Part shown: in pieces, positions 55,903 to 64,000 of the stretch
How positions within the stretch are numbered: the stretch's first letter is position 1
Layout of the letters: the number at the start of each line of letters is the position of its first letter
NCBI RefSeq assembly: GCF_039529835.1
Contig: NZ_CP154262.1
Coordinates: forward strand, 3,162,001 to 3,226,000
Length of the DNA: 64,000 nucleotides
Direction: 5' to 3'
Origin: Arthrobacter sp. TMP15
GTDB taxonomy: Bacteria; Actinomycetota; Actinomycetes; Actinomycetales; Micrococcaceae
Notes under the pieces: model-generated
Told to the model about the DNA's origin: nothing
The model's input: only the letters and a program-made list of their open reading frames with translations
The model's database searches: none
Translations under genes and position numbers: made by a program

Positions 55903-57183
55903 CTAAGAGAAGGTTCTGATAGTTTCCCGCGTACCGTAGTGTGCCGTGGCGAGCTGCGCCGGTGCCAACGGGCTGACCCGAACCACATCACCTACCACCA
56001 CCACTGCCGGGTTGCGGACTTTGCCCCTTTGGGCGAGGTGGACAATAGTGCCTAAAGTGCCGATGGTGACGCGCTGGTCCTTGGCATAACCGTTTTCAAT
56101 GATAGCTACTGGGCAGTCCTGCCCACGGCCGGCGGCTGCCAGGATCGGTATGGAACGGTTGAGCGTGCCCACCCCCATCAGCAACACCACTGTGTGTTCG
56201 CTACCCTGCGGGACGTTTTCAAGCTCTTCGTGGCCACTGATCATGGTGAAGGCCTTGGCCAGGCCACGGTGTGTGACAGGAATCCCGGCTGCGGCTGGAA
56301 CGCTCACCGCGCTGGTGACTCCGGGCACGACTTCAACATCAACGCCGCTTTCCCGGCAGGCGATGGCTTCCTCGCCACCACGGCCCAGCACGTACGGATC
56401 CCCACCCTTAAGGCGGACAACCCGGTTCCCCGCCTGTGCTTCGTGGACAAGGATGGCATTTATTTCAGACTGCGGGACGGGGTGGTGCCCGGGTGTTTTT
56501 CCTACCTCGATGATTCTGACATCATCGCCAAGAGTGTCAAGCAGTCCTCGCGGGCCAAGCCTGTCGGCCACGACAACATCGGCCTCGGCCAGGAGCCTGC
56601 GCCCACGTACCGTGATGAGGTCTTCGGCACCGGGACCGCCACCCACAAGAGCCACCGAACCCAGCCTTTTGTGCTGAGCTTGGGTAGCTCCGTTGGCGGT
56701 GTTCCGATAACGGCGTAACGGCAGATCCCCGCTTTCCAGCGCCGCGGCGATGGCGTTTCGGATGGAAACTGCCCGCAGCGGATCTCCCCCGGCGTTAACT
56801 GCCACTTTAATATCCTGCACCGTGGCCACGGCCGGCGTCCATGCGCTCGACTCGGTGGCGTCGGAATGGTTCACGCACCAGGTCTTGTTAAGTTCGGCAT
56901 CGTGCGCAACCTGGGTATCCACATCCTTTTTTTGGCTGGCTGCCACCGCGTACCAAATGTTGGCCATGTCGGAGCTTTTGTAGTTCCGGGCATGCCAGCT
57001 AATCAATCCTGCGGCAGCCAACGCCTGAGCCGGGGCGCTGAGAACCGGGGCTACCAAGGTCACGTGAGCTCCGGCGTCGAGCAGGGCCTTGGCACGACGT
57101 GCTGCCACGGTGCCCCCGCCCACTACAAGAACGGGACGGCCAAGCAGCCGCAGTGAGGTTGGGTAAAGATCCACAATTGCCAT
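55903..57183 (-). CDS. cysG: CysG-like siroheme synthase (precorrin-2 dehydrogenase / uroporphyrinogen-III methyltransferase)
   Basis: 426 residues. The N-terminal NAD-binding part has LLGRPVLVVGGGTVAARRAK near residue 12 and covers precorrin-2 oxidation/ferrochelation. The methyltransferase part begins near 175 with VALVGGGPGAEDLITVRG, then VVADRLGPRGLL, RLKGGDPYVLGRGGEE near 265, and PGVTSAVSVPAAAGIPVTHR near 295. It makes siroheme for sulfite or nitrite reductase. It is followed by fprA copy 2 and preceded by the ABC transporter genes. Confidence 0.94.
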   Translation of the reverse strand: MAIVDLYPTSLRLLGRPVLVVGGGTVAARRAKALLDAGAHVTLVAPVLSAPAQALAAAGLISWHARNYKSSDMANIWYAVAASQKKDVDTQVAHDAELNKTWCVNHSDATESSAWTPAVATVQDIKVAVNAGGDPLRAVSIRNAIAAALESGDLPLRRYRNTANGATQAQHKRLGSVALVGGGPGAEDLITVRGRRLLAEADVVVADRLGPRGLLDTLGDDVRIIEVGKTPGHHPVPQSEINAILVHEAQAGNRVVRLKGGDPYVLGRGGEEAIACRESGVDVEVVPGVTSAVSVPAAAGIPVTHRGLAKAFTMISGHEELENVPQGSEHTVVLLMGVGTLNRSIPILAAAGRGQDCPVAIIENGYAKDQRVTIGTLGTIVHLAQRGKVRNPAVVVVGDVVRVSPLAPAQLATAHYGTRETIRTFS

Positions 57184-57296
57184 GAAATGACCTTAGATAA
57201 GTGAGGTATTGAGTGAGAAAGTGGGCGTTATACCCGTTCATGGGAAGTCACAGGGGGACATATTCAAGCTGCGCTGTGAGTGCGTGCGTGCAACCG

Positions 57297-58193
57297 TTAT
57301 CGGGTACTTCCAGCCAGCAAACCACGGCCATGCAACAGCCGTTTTTCCACCGGGGCAAAGACCAGTAATTCAACGGCAATGCCCACAAAAAGAATGATCA
57401 GAATCGCTGACATGACAATGCCCATGTCGGAGAGCTGGCGGCCCTGCTCCAGCAGCGAACCCAAACCAAAGCCGAGGCTGCCGCCCATGGCGATAATCTC
57501 TGCGGCCATGAGGGAACGCCACGAGAACGCCCAGCCCTGTTTCAGTCCGCCAACGTAGCCAGGTAGTGCGGCCGGAAGCACCACATTCACGGCCATCTCC
57601 CAACGCGATGCGCCCAGGATCTGTCCCATGCGTCGATATTGCGGCGGGATTTGATCCACACCGGAAATCAAACCATTGATAATTGAGGGGATGGCCCCCA
57701 TGAACATGACGAAATAAACGGTGGCGTCGGTGAGCCCGAACCAAATGATGGCTGCCGGTACCCATGCCACGGACGGCAAGACTTGCAGACCGGAGATCAG
57801 CGGTCCGAATGCGCGGCGCAGGATCCGGACCTGTGACAGCAACAGACCAATGGGAGTGGCCACCACAATGCTAATGGTGAAGCCGATGATTCCGCGCTGC
57901 AACGACGTCCAAATAGCGCCTTGTGAGGCGCCTTCTTGCCACAGTGTCCCCAATGATGCCAGTACATCCAGTGGACCCGGCACCAGGTCGCGGCGCCGCA
58001 GCCCCAACGAAACATAAAACTGCCAAGCCACCACCAGGACAAGGAGCGCGGCCAAGGGCAACAACACCCTGGACATATCGATCCCCCGGCGTTCAACAGC
58101 CTCAGACTGCAGGGAATCCAATCCCGCTTCCAGGGAACGCAGCTCCTGGGCACTACTGAACTCATTCAGGGGGGAGGTTACTGTTTCAGGCAT
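57297..58193 (-). CDS. ABC transporter permease, NitT/TauT (SsuC-like) type
   Basis: 298 residues from the ATG at 58193, overlapping the ATPase gene by eight bases. Six membrane helices follow a polar start. The EAA loop is QYRRMGQILGASRWEMAVNVVLP near residue 195, split here as GQILGASRWEMAV, and the C-terminal SLGFGLGSLLEQGRQL matches SsuC/TauC/NrtB permeases. With the ATPase and binding protein it imports sulfonates, taurine or a similar anion; the sulfur neighbours favour sulfonates. About 110 bp separate it from cysG. Confidence 0.92.
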   Translation of the reverse strand: MPETVTSPLNEFSSAQELRSLEAGLDSLQSEAVERRGIDMSRVLLPLAALLVLVVAWQFYVSLGLRRRDLVPGPLDVLASLGTLWQEGASQGAIWTSLQRGIIGFTISIVVATPIGLLLSQVRILRRAFGPLISGLQVLPSVAWVPAAIIWFGLTDATVYFVMFMGAIPSIINGLISGVDQIPPQYRRMGQILGASRWEMAVNVVLPAALPGYVGGLKQGWAFSWRSLMAAEIIAMGGSLGFGLGSLLEQGRQLSDMGIVMSAILIILFVGIAVELLVFAPVEKRLLHGRGLLAGSTR

Positions 58194-58983
58194 GTCGGCG
58201 GATCTCCTCGCGCAGTCGAGCGGTGATGTCCCCGGTGAGCTCCCCTGCCGCGCTGACATTGGTTTGATGTTCTTCGGTGACTTCCCACTGCGCCACAACT
58301 CGTCCGGGTCTGGAAGAAAGTAGCAGCACACGCTGGCCCAACCGCACGGCTTCGGCCACGTTGTGAGTCACAAAAATAATGGTCCTGCCGGTTTCTTTCC
58401 AGATCCGTTCAAGTTCGTTGTGCAGCAGGTCCCGGGTGATGGCGTCAAGTGCGCCAAATGGCTCATCCATCAACAGCAATGGCTTGTCCTGCGCCAGCGC
58501 CCTGGCCAGCGCCACGCGTTGGCGCATCCCGCCGGAAAGTTCATGGGGACGTTTGTTTACCGAATGGCCCAGATTCACCAACTCAAGTAACTCGGCCGCA
58601 CGCGCCTTCCGCTCGGCTTTATGTACACCGCGGAGTTTCAGGGCAAGTTCCACGTTGCCACGTGCGCTGAGCCATGGAAACAGGGACGGGTCTTGAAACA
58701 TGAATGCTGCACCCGCCTCCGGAACTTCAAGTGCACCGGAGGAGGGTGTGTCAAGACCTGAAATGATGTTCAGCAGCGAGGACTTCCCGCAGCCTGAGGC
58801 CCCAAGCAGTGCCACAAATTCACCTTGGTGCACCGTAGCGCTCACATCCTCCAGCACCAACGGCCCTGTCCCGAAGCGTTTACCCAAGTTTTCCAGGACG
58901 ACGGCGGGTGCCCGGCCCACGCCGTCGGCCCCGCTTGCTCTGTTAGTTCCGGCGGGGAGGTCAGCAATCAGCAGTTCAGTCAT
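58186..58983 (-). CDS. ABC transporter ATP-binding protein, NitT/TauT (SsuB-like) type
   Basis: 265 residues. Walker A is LLGASGCGKSSLLNIISG near residue 54, the signature is PHELSGGMRQRVALARALAQ near 145, and Walker B LLLMDEPFGALDAITR follows, with a switch His in IFVTHNVAEAVRLG. The 23 residues before the core are polar. It powers the permease encoded next. The start overlaps the end of the binding-protein gene by four bases. Confidence 0.95.
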   Translation of the reverse strand: MTELLIADLPAGTNRASGADGVGRAPAVVLENLGKRFGTGPLVLEDVSATVHQGEFVALLGASGCGKSSLLNIISGLDTPSSGALEVPEAGAAFMFQDPSLFPWLSARGNVELALKLRGVHKAERKARAAELLELVNLGHSVNKRPHELSGGMRQRVALARALAQDKPLLLMDEPFGALDAITRDLLHNELERIWKETGRTIIFVTHNVAEAVRLGQRVLLLSSRPGRVVAQWEVTEEHQTNVSAAGELTGDITARLREEIRRHA

Positions 58984-60167
58984 TCCGCACCTAATCCCGC
59001 TGCCGTTACGGGTTGTTCCCCGGCAGCCTTGAGTACGTTATTAAGCAATGTCAGTTCAAAGAGCCCGTTGAGGTCCGCCGGTTTGGAAACCCCTGCACTG
59101 ACTCCATGCTCTAGCAGGGTGGGGAAAGTGCCGGCCAGCGGATCATAGGTAAAAACCAGCTCGGACAGCGACCGAGCAATGACCTTCTCCTCCAACGGTT
59201 GACCAATGGCCACGGTCAGCGCCTCGTTGATGACCGTGCCAGCTTGCTCTGGGTGCCCACGCAGCCAGCTGACCGACTCAACATGTCCTGCCAGCAACGC
59301 CTCCACCGTTTGCGGATGCTGCGCCAAAAATCTCTTGTTGACAGCTAACACCGTGGTGCTGAACTCTCCGTTCTCCCAGAGATCAGCTTCGTTAACAAGT
59401 ACTTTGGCGCCGGCTTGTTCCACCAGTCGGGAGGCCCAGGGTTCGGCCACCCAGGCGCCGTCGATCTTCCCCTCTTGGAACAACCGCAGCGTCTGGGCGT
59501 TAGTTGTGGGATTAATGCTGACATCTCCCCCACCAGAAGTGTTGGTGGATAGTCCGCGGTCGCCCAGCCACTTACGCAGTGCCACATCCTGGGTGCCACC
59601 CAATTGCGGGGTGGCGATGGTCTTGCCACGGAGTTGGGAAACATCGGTGATATCCGGGCGGACAACGAACTGCGCTCCCCCGGAAGCAACCCCAGCAATG
59701 ATGCGGATGGACTCGCCACCGCTTTGCACAAATGAATTCAGTGCAGGGTTGGGGCCAAGGTAGGCGGCATCAATGGCACCGGCGTTGAGCGCCTCGACGG
59801 CTGAAGGACCATTGGTGAAGACCTGTGTTTGCAGTGCGGCTGCACCTAAATCCTTGGCAAAAAATCCTTTTTCAACGCCAACCAGGGCCGGTGCGTGAGT
59901 GAGGTTGCCAAAATAACCCAGCTTGAGCAGAGCCGCTGGTGCGGTTCTTGTGGCCACGGTTTCGGCAGCTACCTCTTTCGAGTTCACTCCTGCCACGGCG
60001 GCCCCGGCTCCGATCAGGGCCACAAGGGCTGCCACGATAAAAATCTCCATGGTGCGCCACTTGTGTTGAGGCTGCTCTCCGGCCACGATGCGCCGCAGTG
60101 GCAGTCCAGGACGGGCCGATGACGCTTCTGGCTGGTGCCCGCCGGATTGGCTTCCCCTTGTATTCAT
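58980..60167 (-). CDS. ABC transporter substrate-binding protein (sulfonate/nitrate/taurine type) with N-terminal membrane anchor
   Basis: 395 residues from the ATG at 60167. A 40-residue polar, basic start precedes one hydrophobic helix (IFIVAALVALIGAGAAVAGV). There is no lipobox cysteine, so the protein may be anchored by this helix. The periplasmic-type fold follows: LKLGYFGNLTHAPALVGVEKG, AGAIDAAYLGPNPALN and LRGKTIATPQLGGTQDVAL, as in SsuA. GDVSINPTTNAQTL and VAEPWASRLV are further family marks. It delivers the substrate to the permease. First gene of the ABC set. Confidence 0.92.
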   Translation of the reverse strand: MNTRGSQSGGHQPEASSARPGLPLRRIVAGEQPQHKWRTMEIFIVAALVALIGAGAAVAGVNSKEVAAETVATRTAPAALLKLGYFGNLTHAPALVGVEKGFFAKDLGAAALQTQVFTNGPSAVEALNAGAIDAAYLGPNPALNSFVQSGGESIRIIAGVASGGAQFVVRPDITDVSQLRGKTIATPQLGGTQDVALRKWLGDRGLSTNTSGGGDVSINPTTNAQTLRLFQEGKIDGAWVAEPWASRLVEQAGAKVLVNEADLWENGEFSTTVLAVNKRFLAQHPQTVEALLAGHVESVSWLRGHPEQAGTVINEALTVAIGQPLEEKVIARSLSELVFTYDPLAGTFPTLLEHGVSAGVSKPADLNGLFELTLLNNVLKAAGEQPVTAAGLGAE

Positions 60168-60216
60168 GCCTAAACGGTAGGGAATATGGCTGCCCCGCTT
60201 CAATGAAGGGGACTCC

Positions 60217-60245
60217 CAAGGTCACGCAGGTTCATGCAACGTCAC
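60217..60245 (-). promoter_or_regulatory. Direct repeats GTGAC-N-TTG before the ABC operon
   Basis: On the minus strand GTGACGTTG (60237-60245) and GTGACCTTG (60217-60225) recur exactly 20 bp apart, 50-78 bp before the binding-protein start. Their spacing of two helical turns suits a regulator. The binding factor is unknown. Confidence 0.4.
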
Positions 60246-60299
60246 AAAGAGTTGATGTTGCGAACCCGGCTCACTTCACACCGGAAAGTGCGGTCTCGG

Positions 60300-61391
60300 C
60301 TAACCGTGATCCGTGTCTGTACGGAGCCTGCGCAACCGCGAGCGCAGTTTGGTTTCACGGTTGGTGTCGCTGCCAACCTCCTTGGTGGCGTCAACATAAG
60401 ACTCCCCAAATGATTCCAGCAAGAGATCATCGGCAATGCGTACCTGCCCCGGGGAGAACCTATACGCCATGAGCTGGGCCACGCGCTGCGGATCGATGGA
60501 CTGGAACCACTCTTCTGCGGCACTGACAGTATCGATTCCGTTGGCCGCAAGGATCCGGACCATCCAGTCGTACTGGTTTTCCTTGCTACTGCGGTATTTA
60601 GGAAAGGCGCGGGTCAGCACATTTTGGAGGGACCCGGCGTCGAGCAACTGCGTTTCAGGAACGCTGGCAATAGCGCCTTCGGCCTGCAGCCGCTTTAAGG
60701 TGTCGCTGATGTTCACGAACTGCTGGTCTGCAAGTTCAATGAGAGTGGAAGCCATGGTGAAAGCGCGGCTAATCTCGGCGTTGTCCCCGCTTGAGCCCTT
60801 GAAACGAATATCGTGCTCAAATTCAGCCCAGGCATGCTGGAGGACAGTGCGGATCTGCACCTCAAATCGGTAACTGGGGAACTCCTGGCATCCGCTGGGT
60901 GCACCATCCGCCGGGATCTGCAGCGTCAGGTGGCGCCCGGCGTAGCCAATGCCACCGTTTTTTCGCATCATGGCAGTTTTATCTTCATCATCCAAACAAG
61001 TGAACTGGCTGCTCAACGCAATCGCCACCGCCTCTATGTCAGATTCCACGAACAAGATAACCCGGACCCCGATCAAGTCATCCAAGCATTCCAGGCCGCC
61101 GGGATATTTCAGATTGCCGTGCTCATCACGGCGAGCCAATTTTTCGGCTACGGATTCGGCCTTCTTGACCCTGAACTGCACGTCATGGTGATTAAGACCG
61201 TCATCATGGAGCCGGCCCACGATCGTGTTGCGGATTGCCTGGGCCGCTTGTCTCAGGGCTGCTGCCTGGAAACGTTGGTCTTCCACGGCTGCCCCCGCGC
61301 CCGTTGCGATCGAACTGTTGATGGTGTCCCCCTTGCCATTCCCGGCAGGGCCAGCCACCCGGCCCTTGTTTTCAAATTCTCCCACCTTCAC
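60300..61391 (-). CDS. RelA/SpoT synthetase-domain protein (small alarmone synthetase-like)
   Basis: About 363 residues; the start is unclear, with GTG codons at 61391 and 61385 and no ATG nearby. The RelA_SpoT domain covers about residues 55-235: VQFRVKKAESVAEKLARR, LDDLIGVRVILFVESD, YAGRHLTLQIP and FEVQIRTVLQHAWAEFEHDI with catalytic-type Glu/Gln residues. There is no HD hydrolase domain. A helical C-terminal part of about 120 residues follows. It may make (p)ppGpp-like alarmones. It lies between a urea-transporter gene and the ABC genes. Confidence 0.85.
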   Translation of the reverse strand: MKVGEFENKGRVAGPAGNGKGDTINSSIATGAGAAVEDQRFQAAALRQAAQAIRNTIVGRLHDDGLNHHDVQFRVKKAESVAEKLARRDEHGNLKYPGGLECLDDLIGVRVILFVESDIEAVAIALSSQFTCLDDEDKTAMMRKNGGIGYAGRHLTLQIPADGAPSGCQEFPSYRFEVQIRTVLQHAWAEFEHDIRFKGSSGDNAEISRAFTMASTLIELADQQFVNISDTLKRLQAEGAIASVPETQLLDAGSLQNVLTRAFPKYRSSKENQYDWMVRILAANGIDTVSAAEEWFQSIDPQRVAQLMAYRFSPGQVRIADDLLLESFGESYVDATKEVGSDTNRETKLRSRLRRLRTDTDHG

Positions 61392-61473
61392 AGGGGTTGT
61401 CCAGCCCAACTCTTGCCAGCGTCCAAGGAGCCATACTAAAGCGAACCCCTCTGCGTATCGGCATAGTGTTGGC

Positions 61474-62469
61474 TCACAAAGCCGTTGGCAGGCTCCTGCT
61501 CCCAAGACCAACCAGATCTGTACCGGCGCTTACGTGCCCCGGCGCCCGTTTCAGGACCGGCACAAGGTGAACCACAATCAGCAGCAGCCAGGTGACCACC
61601 ACAAACGGCCAGGTGTAGAGGGCGGGCACACCCTGAAAGAGCATCGAAAGCGCACCGGCAAGCAGCGCTCCAATCGCTGCCAATGCCCATGGTTGCCAAG
61701 AACCAGCCACGAATAACGCAGCCATCGCAATAGCCACCAGCACACTGGAGTATCCCAGCATGCCATGTCCCAATAACAGGGGCTCCGCGCCAATGACCGC
61801 GGCCATCACACTTGTCAGCACGCTGCCTAAGATTGCTGCCACCCCAACTTTCCACTGGGAGAAAAATAAGGCTGCCAGGATCAACCCACCAGCAATGACG
61901 GAGTCAATAAGCATCACTTGGGAGACATTGGCCAAAATGGAGCGCAGAAAAAGTGCAAGGGGGGATCCATCCAACGCAATGTAGGCCGGAGCCACGCGGC
62001 GCTCAGCCGTGGCAAAGAACAAGATGCCAGCAACAATGCAGAACGGTGCGGTAATGGAGGGCAGTTTGAGGGGCTCGAGTAGGGCTGTGCGGAATACTCT
62101 TTGAACCACCCATGTGACGGGCGCGCACGCAGCGCCTCCCAGAACCGCAGCAATGGCTCCAGGCACACCGCCACCGATGGCTGCGAAAGCTGCCGCGCCC
62201 ACTAGCGCTCCACAAAAACCATGGTCCCCAGCACGCACCACTGCGGCCGGTGCCCGCATCAATGCCCCGCTCACGGTGGAAGCTGCGGCGCCCAGTATTG
62301 CCAGCAGCGCCATCTGCCAGCTGGCCACGGCGAAGGCAGCAAGAATGAGCAGGCCCGGGAGTAATTGAGCCTGAAAGAAGATCTGCGAGAAACCACGCAG
62401 AAGCGTACCGGCCGCTCCCCGGGACAGGGGTCCCCTCGATGGTCGGGCGGCTTGTTGAATATGTTCCAC
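61474..62469 (-). CDS. Urea transporter (UT) family protein
   Basis: 331 residues with a GTG start at 62469. About ten membrane helices in two similar halves fit UT channels. The first half has LLRGFSQIFFQAQLLPGLLI, FCGALVGAAAF and LPSITAPFCIVAGILFF; the second has SQVMLIDSVIAGGLILAALF, LGYSSVLVAIAMAALFV and LYTWPFVVVTWLLL, which fits the second selectivity repeat. Bacterial UT proteins pass urea. No urease genes are visible in the window. It lies between cysN and the alarmone-synthetase-like gene. Confidence 0.8.
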   Translation of the reverse strand: MEHIQQAARPSRGPLSRGAAGTLLRGFSQIFFQAQLLPGLLILAAFAVASWQMALLAILGAAASTVSGALMRAPAAVVRAGDHGFCGALVGAAAFAAIGGGVPGAIAAVLGGAACAPVTWVVQRVFRTALLEPLKLPSITAPFCIVAGILFFATAERRVAPAYIALDGSPLALFLRSILANVSQVMLIDSVIAGGLILAALFFSQWKVGVAAILGSVLTSVMAAVIGAEPLLLGHGMLGYSSVLVAIAMAALFVAGSWQPWALAAIGALLAGALSMLFQGVPALYTWPFVVVTWLLLIVVHLVPVLKRAPGHVSAGTDLVGLGSRSLPTAL

Positions 62470-62624
62470 ATCGAGACTTTACTCTCGGTTCTAAGTACTC
62501 TGACACACGGCGCGCAGGTAAGTGGATTCGGTGCCAAATCTGCATTGAACACGTTCCCGAAGAACATGAAGACTTTGTCCAGAGCCACCAACACTTCCAC
62601 GTCAACGGATCGCAGAGCCCAAGG

Positions 62625-62691
62625 AAGCCGCCGGTTGCGGGTAAAGCCCCCCCGTTGACGGGGGGCTTTACCCGCAACCGGCGGCTTTTTT
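62625..62691. terminator. Perfect 28-bp hairpin after cysN (hairpin F)
   Basis: Arms 62625-62652 and 62660-62687 are perfect complements around a 7-nt loop, with six T from 62686 on the plus strand. It lies 14 bases after the cysN stop on the minus strand. In that direction the T-tract is lacking, so its strongest terminator form faces plus-strand transcription, where no gene is seen. The 155 bp from 62470 to 62624 hold no gene I can support. Confidence 0.85.
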
Positions 62692-62704
62692 CACACACGT
62701 GGCG

Positions 62705-64000
62705 CTAGATACTGTAACGGTCGCGATCACCCGGGTGGTCTCTGACTAGTCCGGCCGCCAGGGTGTTCCCATCCTGCGGATCGATCACTAGGAACGCTCC
62801 GGTCCGGCGGTGGCGGGCGTATGATTCCACAGGCAGCGGTGAAGCCAAACGAATTTGGGCGGTGCCAATGTCGTTTAGTTCCAGACCGGAAGCTCCTGCA
62901 TACGCAAAAGACTCCAAATCCAGCTTGCCCGTCACCGCACGAACCAACCCCTGCACAGTTTTGCTGCCATGTTTGATCAGCACTTTGGCCCCCTCGCGCA
63001 GCGGTTTAGCGGACAGCCAGCACAGTTCGGCATAAACATCTTGGCTGACTTCCCCAAAGGTGCCGGTTGCTGCGATGACGTCTCCACGGGCAATGTCGAT
63101 CTCCTCGCTCAGACGCAACGACACTGACTGCGGCGCCACAGCCGTATCCAGCGCACGCCCGGCAAAGTCGATGCCCACCACCGAAGCGATGCGTCCCGAG
63201 GGCAGCACCGTAATTTCATCGCCCACGGATACCTCTCCGGAAGCTATCTGCCCGGCATAGGCGCGATAGTCGCGAAAGGAGGCTCCGGCGTCGTCCGCGT
63301 CAGCAAGCTCAGGCGCCAGTGCCCCCTGGGGACGGATCACTAGCTGAACCGGGAACCGGAACGGCTCAAGCCCACGCTCCAGTTCATCGGTCGTGGCCAG
63401 CGTTTCCAACAGATCAAGCAGGCTGTGACCGGTGTACCAAGGGGTGTGAGCGGAGCGCTGGACAACATTGTCACCCTCCAGCGCGGACACAGGGACCACC
63501 ACAACGTCAGTGAGCCCGATGTTGGCCGCAACTTCCTGAACATTGTTTTCAATGTCCCGGAATATGTTCTCACTGAAACCCACCAGATCGATTTTGTTCA
63601 CGGCCACCACCACATTGGGCACCCGCAGCAGGCGCAGCACCGAAAGGTGGCGCCGGGTCTGCTCAAGCACGCCTTTGCGCGCATCGATCAGTACGACGAC
63701 GGCATCCGCCGTCGAAGCGCCCGTCACCGTGTTCTTGGTGTACTGGATGTGTCCGGGGCAATCGGCAAGGATGAAGCTACGGCGGTCCGTGGCGAAGTAG
63801 CGGTAAGCCACATCGATGGTGATGCCCTGTTCGCGCTCGGCACGCAGGCCATCGGTGAGCAGAGCCAAGTCGATCTTCTGGGTGCTGCCATTTTCCCCAC
63901 CGAAACCGCGGGCCGCAGAGGTGCGGGTGACGGCGTCAAGGGTGTCTGCCAGGATGGCCTTGGAATCGTGGAGCAGGCGGCCCACCAACGTGGACTTGCC
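62705..64000 (-). CDS. cysN: CysN, sulfate adenylyltransferase large subunit (5' end beyond window)
   Basis: 432 residues in the window; translation continues past the right edge. The last bases encode GKSTLVGRLLHDSK, the P-loop of the EF-Tu-like GTPase domain. ADCPGHIQYTKNT (G3) and VVAVNKIDLVG (G4, NKxD) follow, then EREQGITIDVAYRYF, and beta-barrel domains to the stop. CysN with CysD makes adenosine phosphosulfate from ATP and sulfate. cysD and cysH probably lie upstream outside the window. No fused APS kinase domain is present at the C-terminus. Confidence 0.95.
   Translation of the reverse strand, partial: GKSTLVGRLLHDSKAILADTLDAVTRTSAARGFGGENGSTQKIDLALLTDGLRAEREQGITIDVAYRYFATDRRSFILADCPGHIQYTKNTVTGASTADAVVVLIDARKGVLEQTRRHLSVLRLLRVPNVVVAVNKIDLVGFSENIFRDIENNVQEVAANIGLTDVVVVPVSALEGDNVVQRSAHTPWYTGHSLLDLLETLATTDELERGLEPFRFPVQLVIRPQGALAPELADADDAGASFRDYRAYAGQIASGEVSVGDEITVLPSGRIASVVGIDFAGRALDTAVAPQSVSLRLSEEIDIARGDVIAATGTFGEVSQDVYAELCWLSAKPLREGAKVLIKHGSKTVQGLVRAVTGKLDLESFAYAGASGLELNDIGTAQIRLASPLPVESYARHRRTGAFLVIDPQDGNTLAAGLVRDHPGDRDRYSI

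Overview
The window reads as a chromosomal segment of a high-GC Gram-positive bacterium of the Micrococcaceae, most like Arthrobacter or a close relative. Signs are the actinobacterial gene types (secreted Rpf-like transglycosylase, FprA-type ferredoxin reductases, FurA-KatA pair, YajQ, PucR regulator, fused PutA without a DNA-binding domain), many GTG/TTG starts and the GC-rich codon use. I see no phage genes, insertion sequences, integrases or CRISPR arrays. It looks like core and metabolic genome.

Layout. 1-7300: partial DUF2797-like gene, CitE-like lyase, NmrA-like protein plus Na+/H+ antiporter, tRNA-Met and tRNA-Thr, a DEAD-box RNA helicase and a MOSC protein. 7316-16705: an EmrB/QacA-type exporter, then a complete potassium-uptake operon kdpFABCDE on the minus strand, including the 30-residue kdpF. 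16851-23042: SDR oxidoreductase, amidohydrolase, Rpf-LysM protein, and a cbs-metB pair that suggests transsulfuration. 23183-30253: putA with a divergent LysR regulator, an AlkA-like glycosylase, a small ABM monooxygenase, a thioredoxin and a small unknown. 30325-38590: a secreted protein, a membrane-anchored L7/L12-like protein, tRNA-Tyr, YajQ, a phosphatase/kinase/response-regulator group, HtpX, and an unknown protein coupled to an ankyrin protein. 38682-40651: katA with its FurA regulator. 40803-49692: DUF2461, DUF2236, an amino-acid permease, a first FprA, RarD, and a coupled three-gene operon of two paralogous membrane proteins plus a tandem universal stress protein. 49901-54367: GABA/putrescine catabolism (gabT, patD-like ALDH) with a divergent PucR regulator. 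54400-64000: a sulfur-assimilation region with a second FprA, siroheme synthase CysG, a sulfonate/nitrate-type ABC transporter, a RelA/SpoT-domain synthetase, a urea-transporter homologue and the 3' part of cysN, which runs off the right edge.

How it works together. Osmotic and ion homeostasis (Kdp, antiporter), peroxide defence (KatA/FurA), amino-acid catabolism feeding glutamate and succinate (PutA, PatD, GabT) and sulfur assimilation (CysN, siroheme, ferredoxin reductase, ABC importer) dominate. No striking new defence or mobile system is visible. The most unusual signals are a set of long, nearly perfect intergenic hairpins. Two of these, about 19 kb apart, share almost the same 25-nt arm and differ by a compensated base pair. 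Next are the membrane-paralogue/USP operon and the unknown-ankyrin pair next to catalase. All functions come from reading motifs in the translations; no database search was run.
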